64,000 bases of DNA. It comes from Marinicauda algicola (GTDB lineage Bacteria > Pseudomonadota > Alphaproteobacteria > Caulobacterales > Maricaulaceae). Every line of letters starts with the position of its first letter. The first letter of the stretch is position 1. The position numbers and the translations under genes are program-made. The DNA is taken from the NCBI RefSeq assembly GCF_017161425.1, contig NZ_CP071057.1, positions 62,001-126,000 on the forward strand. The letters are read 5' to 3'. Positions 43,453-52,414 of the stretch are shown piece by piece. Under the pieces are notes generated by a model. That model made no database searches. It saw only the letters and a program-made list of their open reading frames with translations, and was not told the origin of the DNA.

Positions 43453-45284
43453 TGGGCGATCTCCGCCGGCGGACAGGCGAACGGGATCGGCTCACCCCGG
43501 GGCGGGTCGATGCGTTCACGCTCGATCAGAGCCTGCAGGCCCGGATAGGGCTCGGGATCGAAATGGGGATAGATCAGGAACCCGATCAGCGGGAAAGGCG
43601 GCGCCGTGCGATCGAGATCCTGCAGCAAGGCGAATATTTCATCGTCCCGGCGCAGCAAGGAATAGGCGTGCCAGAGCCCCGAGGTTTCTCCGATCGCCGC
43701 CAGCTCTGCGGCCGCTCGTTCGGCGCGCGCCCGGTCGCCCTCGGCGCAAGCCTGGCGCATTTCGGGAATGAAGCGGGTCCAGTCGTCCTGCACGTCGGGC
43801 AATCGTATGTAGCGCTCGAAAACCTGGCCCGCTCCCTCGATGTCCCCCGCCCACAGGAGCGAGCGATGCGCCTGGTAAAGCAATCCCGCATTCCGGCTCC
43901 CGTCGGTGAGCGCCCGCCGCGCCAGCTCGGCGGCTCTGGGAGTCTCGCTCGACCACTGATAGCCCTGTATCAGGAGGTTCAGGTGTTCCCCGGTCGGCTG
44001 GGCCCGCGCTTCCATCTGTTCGAGATGGACCTGCGCTTCGGCTGGCGCGCCGAGATATTGATAGAGCTCGACCAGATCAAATCGCGCCTGAATGTCGTTG
44101 GGGATTCGCTCGAGATAGGCTTCCAGCTCTCCGGCGGCCTCGCGCAGCGCGCCCAGCAGCGAAGCGCGCTCCGCCCTGTAGCGCAGAGTTCTGACCGGAT
44201 CGTCCGAAAGTGTGATCGCCGCCTCGAAATACCGCGACGCTTCGTCGAGCGCGGTCAGCGCATCGACGCGGTCGTCGCCCGAGCTTGCGGCCGGATTCAC
44301 CGTGTTGGCCCAGGACAGCCCCGCTTCGAAATGGGCCGCGGCGAACTGCGGATCGAGCCGGGCCGAGCGCACGAAGGCCTCACGCGCCCGGCTCCAGTCC
44401 TCGTCGCTCAGCGTGACCATCGCGCGGGCGTAAAGCGCCTGGCCCTCCAGGAATGCCTCATAGGCCGCCACCGAACGCGTCCCGGACGACACCATGGCGC
44501 CGAGCGCCTCGGGGTTCATGGCGGTTTCAAGCGCGGAGGCGATCTCGATGGCGATGTCTTCCTGGATATCGATCACGTCGGCGACCGGCCGGTCATACGT
44601 CTCCGACCAGAGATGAAAGCCGTCCGAGGCGCGGATCAGCTGCGCGGTGATCCTGAGCCGATCGCCGGCCCGGCGGACAGACCCCTCCAGGACATGCGCC
44701 ACACCCAGGCTGCTGGCGATGGCGGGCAGGTTCTCGGCGGAGTCCTTGTAGGCGAAAGAGCTGGTCCGCGACGCGACGAGCAGGTCAGGTGTGCGCGCGA
44801 GCGAGTTCAGGATTTCCTCCGTCAGCCCGTCCGCAAACCAGCCGTCATCGGCTTCGGAAAAGTCGCTGAAGGGCAGCACGGCGATGGATTTTTCCGTCGG
44901 GCCTCGCGGATCTGAAAGCGCGATGGCCTCGCCGGACGGAGGCGAAGCGGTGCGTGGGGCCGCAGTGACCCCGATGAGCACCGCGAGGGCGGCCAGGATG
45001 GTGAACTCGGGCCAGAGCGCCCGGCGCGTCCACAAAGGCTCTGCAAGCGGGGCGCGCCGAAGCCCCTGCGGCGAGAGATCCGCCGCCCACGCCAGAAGGA
45101 GCGCGATCGGAAAGGCGAGGATCAGGAGCCCGGCGATCAGCCCGTCGAACCAGGACGGCAGGCTGAAGGCGTTTTCGAAGAAGGCCGAGAGCTGGGCGAG
45201 GAGCCATCCGACCACGCCGTAGACGCCGGCAACGCGCACGACATTGCGCCGGATCAGCTCGGAGACGAAGCCTTCAGCGCTCAT
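43449..45284 (-). CDS. Membrane TPR protein with TolB/FlgO-like domain (array gene B)
   Basis: A 611-residue protein. The N-terminus FVSELIRRNVVRVAGVYGVVGWLLAQ (about 5-30) begins a membrane part with three hydrophobic helices up to about residue 103. A FlgO/TolB-N-like domain follows (SIAVLPFSDFSEADDGWFADGLTEEIL through LEGSVRRAGDRLRITAQLI, about 135-255), then TPR-like repeats to about 560. In many proteins this domain sits behind a CadC winged helix or adenylate cyclase output domain; here no output domain is present. GAGG lies 7 nt upstream of the ATG. It is central in the array, overlapping gene C by 4 nt. Confidence 0.82.
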   Translation of the reverse strand: MSAEGFVSELIRRNVVRVAGVYGVVGWLLAQLSAFFENAFSLPSWFDGLIAGLLILAFPIALLLAWAADLSPQGLRRAPLAEPLWTRRALWPEFTILAALAVLIGVTAAPRTASPPSGEAIALSDPRGPTEKSIAVLPFSDFSEADDGWFADGLTEEILNSLARTPDLLVASRTSSFAYKDSAENLPAIASSLGVAHVLEGSVRRAGDRLRITAQLIRASDGFHLWSETYDRPVADVIDIQEDIAIEIASALETAMNPEALGAMVSSGTRSVAAYEAFLEGQALYARAMVTLSDEDWSRAREAFVRSARLDPQFAAAHFEAGLSWANTVNPAASSGDDRVDALTALDEASRYFEAAITLSDDPVRTLRYRAERASLLGALREAAGELEAYLERIPNDIQARFDLVELYQYLGAPAEAQVHLEQMEARAQPTGEHLNLLIQGYQWSSETPRAAELARRALTDGSRNAGLLYQAHRSLLWAGDIEGAGQVFERYIRLPDVQDDWTRFIPEMRQACAEGDRARAERAAAELAAIGETSGLWHAYSLLRRDDEIFALLQDLDRTAPPFPLIGFLIYPHFDPEPYPGLQALIERERIDPPRGEPIPFACPPAEIAQ

Positions 45285-45336
45285 GTCACGTCCTCGCCGC
45301 CTCGACGGCCAGCGCACGCCTGGATGGGCGAACCGG

Positions 45337-46134
45337 TCATTCCGCCCCCTCGATCTGCGCGATGACCCTTTCGGCGTCATGGGTGATCAGCGCGAGCACG
45401 GACCGTGTGGTGTTCATTTGCGCCACGGCGCCGCGCGCGAGCTCCAGAAGGTGACGGTCGCGCGCCAGATCCCCGGCGACCTCCGCGATCAGGGCGGCCT
45501 CGTCGGGCGCCGGGCAGCGCGGGATGTTCACCGTCCGGTCCTCATCTGCGGCCAGCTTCGACCAGTTATCGATCTCCCCGCCCCGGCAGGTCTCGCCGAT
45601 ATAGACCTGGAGCGCCATGGGCATGCGCTGGCGCACCCGCTCGCGATAGGGTTCGGCGCGCACCACCGTGACGCCGAACTCCGGAGCCCAGGAGTCGTAA
45701 TACCCCGCAAGGGCGAGGCGGACGTCCGGGCCGCCGATCAGATCGAGATCGCCTTTGCCTTCAAGCTCGCGATAGACCTGACGCGACTGGGAGAACGGCC
45801 AGGTCTGACCGAGCCGGAAGCTCGATTCCAGAAAGCGCCACTCCCCGATCTCGGCGAGGCGATCGGGCGCCTCCATCACCGCGAGGACCGTATCGGCGTG
45901 CTCGGAAAGGCCCTGATAATAGGCGTCGCGCTCCTCGAATTCGGCGATGTCGCGGCGCAGATTGGCGACCAGATTGGCGCGCGCCGCATCCGCGCTCGCC
46001 GCCCGCATGCGCCCCTCGTTCCAGGCGTTGATCTGGAAGCCGATCACCACACCGGCGATGACGATCACGAATTCCAGGAAGACCGCGTAATAGTTCTGCT
46101 CGCGGATGGCTTTGGCGAGATTCTGCAGGATCAT
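45337..46134 (-). CDS. DUF6090-like single-pass membrane protein (array gene A, first)
   Basis: A 265-residue paralogue and the first gene of the leftward array. The start MILQNLAKAIREQNYYAV is followed by the membrane helix FLEFVIVIAGVVIGFQINAW and WNEGR. The soluble part is helical with two cysteines (GETCRGGE and IPRCPAPDE). I chose the ATG at 46134 because it aligns with the other four paralogues; the frame stays open to 46188. It is separated from gene B by 52 nt and from the upstream histidine kinase gene by 279 nt. Confidence 0.78.
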   Translation of the reverse strand: MILQNLAKAIREQNYYAVFLEFVIVIAGVVIGFQINAWNEGRMRAASADAARANLVANLRRDIAEFEERDAYYQGLSEHADTVLAVMEAPDRLAEIGEWRFLESSFRLGQTWPFSQSRQVYRELEGKGDLDLIGGPDVRLALAGYYDSWAPEFGVTVVRAEPYRERVRQRMPMALQVYIGETCRGGEIDNWSKLAADEDRTVNIPRCPAPDEAALIAEVAGDLARDRHLLELARGAVAQMNTTRSVLALITHDAERVIAQIEGAE

Positions 46135-46413
46135 GATGCGCCCCGGCATGCCCTCGACAACCATCGCGGCGGGGCGCAGGAATCGCAATCGAAAACTTTG
46201 AGTGGCGGGGGCCGGCGCCCGGTGGCCGACCTGCGCAGCGGGCAGGAAGGGACCGGCTCAATCCGCGCCACGCCGCGCGCGCTTGTAATCGGTCCGATGA
46301 CCCTGCTGGCGCACCTTCTTCACCGCCTCGCCATCCTGCCGTGGCCGCGGAGAAGAAGGCCGGGAGTAGTCGTGGTAGGAGTCCGAAATTCGAGAATTGG
46401 GGGGGTAACTCTC

Positions 46414-47748
46414 TCACGCGGGCAGGCTGAGGACCGCGCGCAGGCCGCCGAGTTCGCTGTCTTCTAGGCGCACGTCCCCGCCATGGGCCCGCGCCGTGTC
46501 GCGCGCGATGGCCAGGCCCAGGCCGACGCCCTTGCGGTTGGCGTTTCTGGCTTCATCCAGGCGCGAGAAGGGCTTGAAGGCTTCGCCGCGCCGGTCGGGC
46601 GGGATGCCGGGGCCGTTGTCGTCCACCGCGATCTCGATGCGGTCCTCGACGCGGCGCGCCGAGAGCACGATGCGGGTGGCGAAGGCGCGCGCGTTCTGGA
46701 CCAGATTGGTGACGGCGCGTTTCAGCGGCGCGGCGCGGCCCTCCAGGACGAGGCCCTCCTCGGCCTCGATCTCGATATCGGCCCCGTCCTCGCGGCGCAC
46801 GTTCTCGCCGATCTCGTGGCACAGGGCGGTCAGATCGACCGGGCCCGGCTCCTCGCCGGCCTGGCCGCGCGCGAAGGCGAGATATTCCTCCAGCGCCTCC
46901 TCCATCTCGGCAAGGTCCTTCAGCGCCGCCTCGCGCTCCTCGCTCTTCTCCATCAGCGCGAGCTGCAGGCGCAGGCGGGTCAGCGGCGTGCGCAGATCGT
47001 GGCTGACGCCCGCGAGCAGGGCGGTGCGCTGCTCCATGTGGCGCTTCAGGCGCTGGCGCATGTCGATGAAGGCGTGGGCGGCCTGGCGCACCTCGCGCGC
47101 GCCGGCCGGCTTGAAGCGCTCCACGTCCTGGCCGCGCCCGAAGGCCTCGGCCGCCTCGGCGAGCTGGCGGATGGGTTTGACCTGGTTCCTGATGAAGATG
47201 ATCGACACCGCGGTCAGAAGGCTCGTCGCGGCGATGATCCACAGAAGGAAGATGTGCCCGGTCGTGGCGAAGACCTGTTCGCGCACCACGATGAAGCGCA
47301 GCACGCCGTCCGCCACCGCCACGCGGATGTCCACGTATTCGGGATAGCGCGTGGTGTCGAACCAGAAATCCTCGTCGAGCTCGTTGGCGAGCGCACGCCT
47401 CAGCGTGCGGTCGAGGGCGCGGAAGAAGGCGGTGCGCCGCGCCGTCGGCAGGGCGTCGCCCTCGCGCAGGTCGACCGACAGGCCCATGGTGGAATAGGCG
47501 GTGCTCGCGATGCGCTCGAACTCGCCGGGCTGGTCCTGGTAGAGCTCGGTGATCATGGCGACGTCGCCCGCGACGCTTTCCGACAGGCGCGCGGTGACCG
47601 TCTCCCAGTGCTCCTCGAAGAAGGTCCACGTCACCGCGACCTGCATCAGCGCGACGGGCAGCACGATGATCAGCAGGGAGCGGCCGAACAGGCCCTTGGG
47701 CAGGTAGCGCTTGATGCCGGTGCGAAGCTTCATCGGGCGCAGCCTCAT
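46414..47748 (-). CDS. EnvZ-type sensor histidine kinase
   Basis: A 444-residue inner-membrane kinase. Two membrane helices (SLLIIVLPVALMQVAVTW and TGHIFLLWIIAATSLLTAVSIIF) flank a periplasmic sensor of about 120 residues. HAMP follows, then HisKA with GVSHDLRTPLTRLRLQ (phospho-His) and HATPase with NLVQNARAFA, DDNGPGIPPDRRGEAF and GVGLGLAIARD. The architecture is that of EnvZ/osmosensor-type kinases. The ATG overlaps the response regulator stop by 4 nt. The signal is unknown. Confidence 0.93.
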   Translation of the reverse strand: MRLRPMKLRTGIKRYLPKGLFGRSLLIIVLPVALMQVAVTWTFFEEHWETVTARLSESVAGDVAMITELYQDQPGEFERIASTAYSTMGLSVDLREGDALPTARRTAFFRALDRTLRRALANELDEDFWFDTTRYPEYVDIRVAVADGVLRFIVVREQVFATTGHIFLLWIIAATSLLTAVSIIFIRNQVKPIRQLAEAAEAFGRGQDVERFKPAGAREVRQAAHAFIDMRQRLKRHMEQRTALLAGVSHDLRTPLTRLRLQLALMEKSEEREAALKDLAEMEEALEEYLAFARGQAGEEPGPVDLTALCHEIGENVRREDGADIEIEAEEGLVLEGRAAPLKRAVTNLVQNARAFATRIVLSARRVEDRIEIAVDDNGPGIPPDRRGEAFKPFSRLDEARNANRKGVGLGLAIARDTARAHGGDVRLEDSELGGLRAVLSLPA

Positions 47749-48455
47749 CGCGGCCCGCTCTCGAACACCGGCTCGGCGACGAGCTTGTATCCTTCCCCGC
47801 GCACGGTCTGGACCCAGATCGGGTCCTTGGGGTCGGCCTCGATCTTGCGCCTCAGCCGGGTCACCTGCACGTCGACGGCCCGCTCGCCGGCGCCGGCTGC
47901 GGCCTTGTCGGACAGGGTCTGGCGCGAGACCGGCTGGCCGGGGCTCTGGGCCAGCGCCGTCAGCAGCGCCGCCTCCCCGCCGGTCAGGCGCACCCGCTCG
48001 CCGTCGCGTTCCAGGCTCGCCGTGTCGAGATCGAAGCGCCAGGGCCCGAACACGACGCGCGCCGGTCCCTGCGTCCTGGGCAGAGAGCGCCGCAGGATCG
48101 CCTGCACGCGCAGGATCAGCTCCTCGGGCTCGAACGGCTTGGCGAGATAGTCGTCCGCGCCCGCCGACAGGCCGCGAATGCGGTCCTCCGGCTCGCCGCG
48201 TGCGGTCAGCAGCAGGATCGGCACGTCCCCGGTCTCGCGGATCACCTCGGTGAGGCGGAACCCGTCCATGCCCGGCATCATCACGTCGAGGATGAGCAGG
48301 TCGAAGGCGAGCGCGCGCAGCATGGCGAGCGCCTTGTCGGCATGGGGCGCGGAGGAGACCCGGTAGCCGCGCGCGCGCAGGTATCGCGAGAGCAGCTCGC
48401 GGATGCGGTCATCGTCGTCGACGACGAGGATATGGCTCTGGCGGGTCTCCGTCAT
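47745..48455 (-). CDS. OmpR/PhoB-family response regulator
   Basis: A 236-residue regulator. The receiver domain has the acidic pocket VVDDDDRIREL, the phospho-Asp in LLILDVMMPGMDGF, and the switch residues LLLTARGE and YLAKPFEPEEL. The C-terminal winged helix is of OmpR type (LTGGEAALLTALAQSPGQPVSRQTL ... VDVQVTRLRRKIEADPKDPIWVQTVRGEGYKL). It is co-transcribed with the downstream EnvZ-type kinase. It resembles alphaproteobacterial PetR/OmpR members, but specific targets are not evident. Confidence 0.94.
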   Translation of the reverse strand: MTETRQSHILVVDDDDRIRELLSRYLRARGYRVSSAPHADKALAMLRALAFDLLILDVMMPGMDGFRLTEVIRETGDVPILLLTARGEPEDRIRGLSAGADDYLAKPFEPEELILRVQAILRRSLPRTQGPARVVFGPWRFDLDTASLERDGERVRLTGGEAALLTALAQSPGQPVSRQTLSDKAAAGAGERAVDVQVTRLRRKIEADPKDPIWVQTVRGEGYKLVAEPVFESGPR

Positions 48456-48508
48456 GGCCTCACTTTAGAGGCCAAGACGGCCGGCGGGGCAAGCTCGCCG
48501 GTGCGCGC

Positions 48509-49870
48509 TCACGCCGCGCGGATGCGTTCCAGGAAGCGGGCGGCGTCGCCGCGCAGCGCCTCGGCCTGGCGTCCGAGTTCCTCGGCCGCGCCGACGACCG
48601 CATCGGCCGACTGGCTGGTCTCCTGCGCGCCGGCCAGGACGGACTGGATCGTCTGGCTGACCGAGCCGGAGCTCTTCGCGGTCTCGCCGGTATTGCGGCT
48701 GATCTCCGCGGTCGCGGCGTTCTGCTGCTCCACCGCCGCCGAGATCGAGCTCGACACGCCGCTGACCGTTTCCACACGCCCGGTGACGCGCCCGATCGCC
48801 TCGACGGCCTGTTTCACGACGGACTGGATATTGGCGATCTGGCCGGAGATCTCCTCGGTCGCCGAGGCGGTCTTGCGCGCGAGGGACTTCACCTCGCTGG
48901 CGACCACGGCAAAGCCCTTGCCGGCATCGCCGGCGCGCGCGGCCTCGATGGTGGCGTTGAGCGCGAGCAGGTTGGTCTGTTCGGCGACGGTCTCGATGAG
49001 ATTGACGATCTCGCCGATCTTCTCGGCCGCCTCGGCCAGCTCGGCCATGGTCTCCCCGGTGCGCCGGGCCTCGCTGGAGGCGGCACCGGAGGCGTCGGCC
49101 GCTTGCGCGGCCTGTTCGGAGATTTCCGCGATCGCGCGCGTCAGCTCGTCGGCGGCGGCCGCGACGCTCTTCGCGGTGGCGGTGGCTTCCTCGGCGGCGG
49201 CCGCGACGGCGGAGGATTTCTGCGTCGTCGTCTCGGCGGTCGCCGACATCGAGCGCGCGGTGCGCGAGAGTTCCTCGGAGGCCGCCGCCACGGCGGAGAC
49301 CATGCCCGCGACGCGCTCGGAGAACTCGTTCGCAAGCTCGCCGGTCTGCCGGCGGCGCTCGGCCTCCATGTGGGCGTAGATCGTGCTCATCACGAGATCC
49401 ATGTCGAGCATGACCGCCTTGGTCAGCACGCTCGCGCGTGCGCGCGCCGCGGCGAACGCCTTCTTCGCCCCGGCAAGGCCCGCGCCCTTGCCCGCCTCTT
49501 CCAGGATCGCGTCGAGCAGCCCGCCCATGAGGAAGTTGTAGCCGCCGAAATACCATTCCGGCTGCAGGTTCAGCCGGGCGTGCGTGTTACCGATCGCCTG
49601 CACCGAGCGGGTGTACTCCGCGTCGAAGCGCGCCTCGCAGATCCGCAGCCAGTGCTGCAGCTGCTTGTGCGCCGCGTGCTTCATGCCGGCATCCCCGCCG
49701 AACATCTGCGCCACCTCGGGATAATGCCTCAGATGGGCGTAGAACTTCTCCAGGATCGCCGGGAAGCGCGCCTCGATCAGCGGCTTCAGGGCGCGCAGCG
49801 TGCGCCTGTCCTCGTCGGAGAATTTCAGGAAGGCGAGCCGCTGGGCATAGTCGATCGTAGGCTGGCTCAT
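48509..49870 (-). CDS. Protoglobin-coupled methyl-accepting chemotaxis protein (HemAT-like), intact
   Basis: A 453-residue soluble oxygen or gas sensor. The N-terminal protoglobin domain (about 1-165) has the haem-ligand motif [19 protein letters not shown] with proximal His97. A long helical MCP signalling domain follows, whose tip [37 protein letters not shown] binds CheA/CheW. There is no membrane helix. It probably steers aerotaxis. A truncation-prone paralogue lies 0.9 kb upstream. TTAACC occurs about 71 nt before the start. Confidence 0.93.
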   Translation of the reverse strand: MSQPTIDYAQRLAFLKFSDEDRRTLRALKPLIEARFPAILEKFYAHLRHYPEVAQMFGGDAGMKHAAHKQLQHWLRICEARFDAEYTRSVQAIGNTHARLNLQPEWYFGGYNFLMGGLLDAILEEAGKGAGLAGAKKAFAAARARASVLTKAVMLDMDLVMSTIYAHMEAERRRQTGELANEFSERVAGMVSAVAAASEELSRTARSMSATAETTTQKSSAVAAAAEEATATAKSVAAAADELTRAIAEISEQAAQAADASGAASSEARRTGETMAELAEAAEKIGEIVNLIETVAEQTNLLALNATIEAARAGDAGKGFAVVASEVKSLARKTASATEEISGQIANIQSVVKQAVEAIGRVTGRVETVSGVSSSISAAVEQQNAATAEISRNTGETAKSSGSVSQTIQSVLAGAQETSQSADAVVGAAEELGRQAEALRGDAARFLERIRAA

Positions 49871-50001
49871 CGGGTCTCTGTCCGTGGCTGGAGGATGCGC
49901 CGCGCGGGCGCCGGAATCCGCGGAAGAGAAAACCGGGCGAGGTTAACGAAGCCCTTCGCGAACTGGGGCTTTTGCGTTGGCGCGACCCGCCGGCCGGAAC
50001 C

Positions 50002-50616
50002 CTAGCGCGACAGCGCCTTTCGCAGGTACGGCACGGCGGTCCAGGCGCTCAGCGCCGCCGCGAGCCACACCCCGCCCACCCAGAGATAGAACCAGGCGGC
50101 GACCTCGCGCATGCCGAAAAGTACCAGGAGATAGGGCAGCGCGATCAGGATCATGACGAGGCCGGTCTTGAACTTGGCGTCGTCGGTGACGGGAAGCGGC
50201 ACCTCGTCGCGCGAGAGGCGCGACAGGCGCAGGCCGGTCACCACCACGTCGCGCCCGACGATGATCGCGACGGCCGGCGTCAGATAGGGGTCGAGGCCGG
50301 ACACCCGGACGAAGGCGAGGAGATAGGCCGCGACCAGCACCTTGTCGGCGATCGGGTCGAGCAGGGCGCCGAGCGGGCTCGTGGCCCCGAGCGCGCGCGC
50401 GAGCCAGCCGTCGAGACCATCGCTGAGCGCTGCGATCGCGAAGACAAGGCCCGAGCCGGCCGCGAACCAGACCGCCGCCTCCTGCGTGCCGGCCTCCAGA
50501 TGGAGATGGCGGGCGTGCAGCAGCATCCAGGCGCCCGCCAGACCGGCGAGTGCCCGCCCGATCGTGACGAGATTGGGCAGGTGGCGGGTGAGGCCCGGCG
50601 GGTGTGAGGCGCGCAT
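50002..50616 (-). CDS. pgsA: CDP-diacylglycerol-glycerol-3-phosphate 3-phosphatidyltransferase
   Basis: A 204-residue membrane enzyme that makes phosphatidylglycerol phosphate, the precursor of phosphatidylglycerol and cardiolipin. The CDP-alcohol phosphotransferase motif is present in full: D-G-L-D-G-W-L-A-R-x8-G-x3-D-x3-D in SDGLDGWLARALGATSPLG and LLDPIADK. About five membrane helices are visible. The start at 50616 is chosen from family alignment (RHLPNLVTIGR). It is separated from uvrC, its usual neighbour, by a chemoreceptor pseudogene. Confidence 0.94.
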   Translation of the reverse strand: MRASHPPGLTRHLPNLVTIGRALAGLAGAWMLLHARHLHLEAGTQEAAVWFAAGSGLVFAIAALSDGLDGWLARALGATSPLGALLDPIADKVLVAAYLLAFVRVSGLDPYLTPAVAIIVGRDVVVTGLRLSRLSRDEVPLPVTDDAKFKTGLVMILIALPYLLVLFGMREVAAWFYLWVGGVWLAAALSAWTAVPYLRKALSR

Positions 50617-50795
50617 CGACACAGAGCCCGTCCACGTGATCGCCCCGCAGCATGCGGGACGCGACCTGACTAGCCCATGACGGGGACGGTATAAACCGCC
50701 CGCGTGCAAGGCGAGGCCGCGAAAAGGCAGCCTTCCGCCGGCGGCTGCAAGCCGGCGGAAGGCCGATTGCCGGGCCACCCGGACGGGTGCGGGGA

Positions 50796-52144
50796 TCAGG
50801 CGGCCCGGATCTTGTTGAGGAAGGCAGCGACGTCGCCGCTGAGGGCTTCCGCGTACCGGCCGAGCTCGTCGGCGGCCTTGACCACCGCATCGGAGGAACG
50901 CGAGGTCTCCTCGGCACCTGCGAGGACGGACTGGATCGTCTCGGCGACGGAGCCGGCGCTGGCGGCGGTCTGGTCGGTATTGCGGCTGATCTCCTCGGTC
51001 GCCGCGTTCTGCTCCTCGACGGCCGCGGAGATGGAGGTCGAGACCGAAGTCAGCTGCTCGATCGTCGCCGATACGTTGCCGATCGCGGCGACCGCCGACT
51101 TGACGACTTCCTGCACGTTGCTGATCTGGCTGGAGATTTCCTCCGTCGCCTTCGCCGTCTGCGCCGCGAGGGATTTCACCTCGCTCGCGACCACGGCGAA
51201 GCCCTTGCCCGCCTCGCCGGCGCGCGCGGCCTCAATGGTGGCGTTCAGCGCGAGCAGGTTGGTCTGTTCGGCGACCTGATCGATCAGGCTGACGATCGCG
51301 CCGATCCGCTCGGCCGCCTCGGCGAGCTGGGCCATGGTCGCTCCCGTGGCCTTTGCTTCCTGCGAGGCCTTCGAGGAGGCGCCGGCCGCATCGGAGGCGC
51401 GCTCGCTGATCTCCGCGATGGCGCCGGTCAGCTGGTTGGCGGCCGCGGCGACGCTCTTGGCCGTCACGGTGGCCTCCTCCGCGGCGGCGGCGACGGCGGA
51501 GCTCTTCTCGCGCGCTGCCTCGGCGGTCGCGCTCATGGCGCGCGCGGTCTGGGCGAGTTCCTCCGACGCGGCCGCGACCGAGGACACCACCGCGGCGACG
51601 GATTCCTCGAACTGCCGGGCGAGTTCGTCGCGTTCGGTCTTCTTGGCGCGCGCCGCGCAGGCCTCGATCGTGGATATGCACAGGTCCATGTCGAGCATGG
51701 CCGCCTTGGTGAGGCTCGAGAGCCGGTCCTCGAGGCTGTCGCCCTTGGTGCGCGCGAAGGACAGGCCGCGCCGGGTCTCGCGGGTCACCGCGGCGATCAG
51801 CCCGCTGACGATCTTGCTGTACCCGCCGAAATACCAGGCCGGCTTCAGGCCAGCCGGGCGTGGGCCTCTCCGATCCGCTCCACGGAGTGGAGATAGTCCT
51901 GCCCGTACGCCGCGTCGCAGATGCGCACCCAGTGTTCCAGCTGCTTCTGGCGCGCGTGGCGGCGCATCGCCTCGTCCCGGAACATCGCCGCCACCTCGCC
52001 CTCGCGTGCGATGTCTGCGTAGAAGCTGTCGAGGATGGCTGGAAGTTCGCGTTCGACGAGGGGCTTCAGGGATCTCAACCGCCGCCGGTCGGCCTCGTCG
52101 AAACCAAGAAAATCGAACCTCTGGGCAAGCACCGTACCGCTCAT
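50796..52144 (-). pseudogene. Frameshifted protoglobin-coupled chemotaxis protein
   Basis: This is a paralogue of the intact gene at 48509, about 450 residues if repaired. The first 100 residues (from [15 protein letters not shown]) encode the globin half up to the proximal-His motif IGEAHARL and then hit a stop at 51845. The rest ([14 protein letters not shown], then a full MCP signalling domain ending LNKIRAA) is in the -1-shifted frame. Aligning with the intact copy ([15 protein letters not shown]) places a missing single C/G in the GGCC run at 51848-51851. It could be a real mutation or a sequencing/assembly error. The ATG at 52144 has GGAG upstream. Confidence 0.8.
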
Positions 52145-52253
52145 TCCCGTCTCCATTGCAATGGGGAAACTGCACGCCTCAGGCGAGGAGTGTGCGATCG
52201 ATTGGTTAACGAGTAATAAATTATTCAGAGGCGCTCGGCGGCGAAATAAGAAA

Positions 52254-52271
52254 TGCTGAACATGTTCAACA
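52254..52271. promoter_or_regulatory. Palindrome upstream of the second chemoreceptor gene
   Basis: TGAACATGTTCA (52257-52268) is a perfect 12-bp palindrome; with its flanks it extends to 18 bp with one mismatched pair. It lies about 110 nt upstream of the frameshifted chemoreceptor gene in an AT-rich gap after uvrC. It is probably an operator for a dimeric regulator of unknown identity. Confidence 0.4.
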
Positions 52272-52414
52272 TAATAAATCCATGCGGTCTCAATGATCTG
52301 ACCGGTGCGCCGTGAAGGACAAAATTTTCTCGCTTTCGAGGCTCCCCCTGATGGGCGGCGGGCGGCGTTCCTGCAGCGAATCACTCCGGCCTGACTGATT
52401 CGCCCGCGCGGCAC

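Noticed and set aside
46256-46413. Open frame continuing 52 codons past the histidine kinase stop, ending RRGAD
   Set aside because: It lacks a start codon and Shine-Dalgarno. Stop-codon readthrough is possible in principle, but long open frames are common by chance at this GC content.
51845-51860. Programmed frameshifting in the second chemoreceptor gene
   Set aside because: No slippery heptamer, homopolymer longer than four bases or obvious stimulatory hairpin is seen; a simple one-base deletion or sequence error explains it better.
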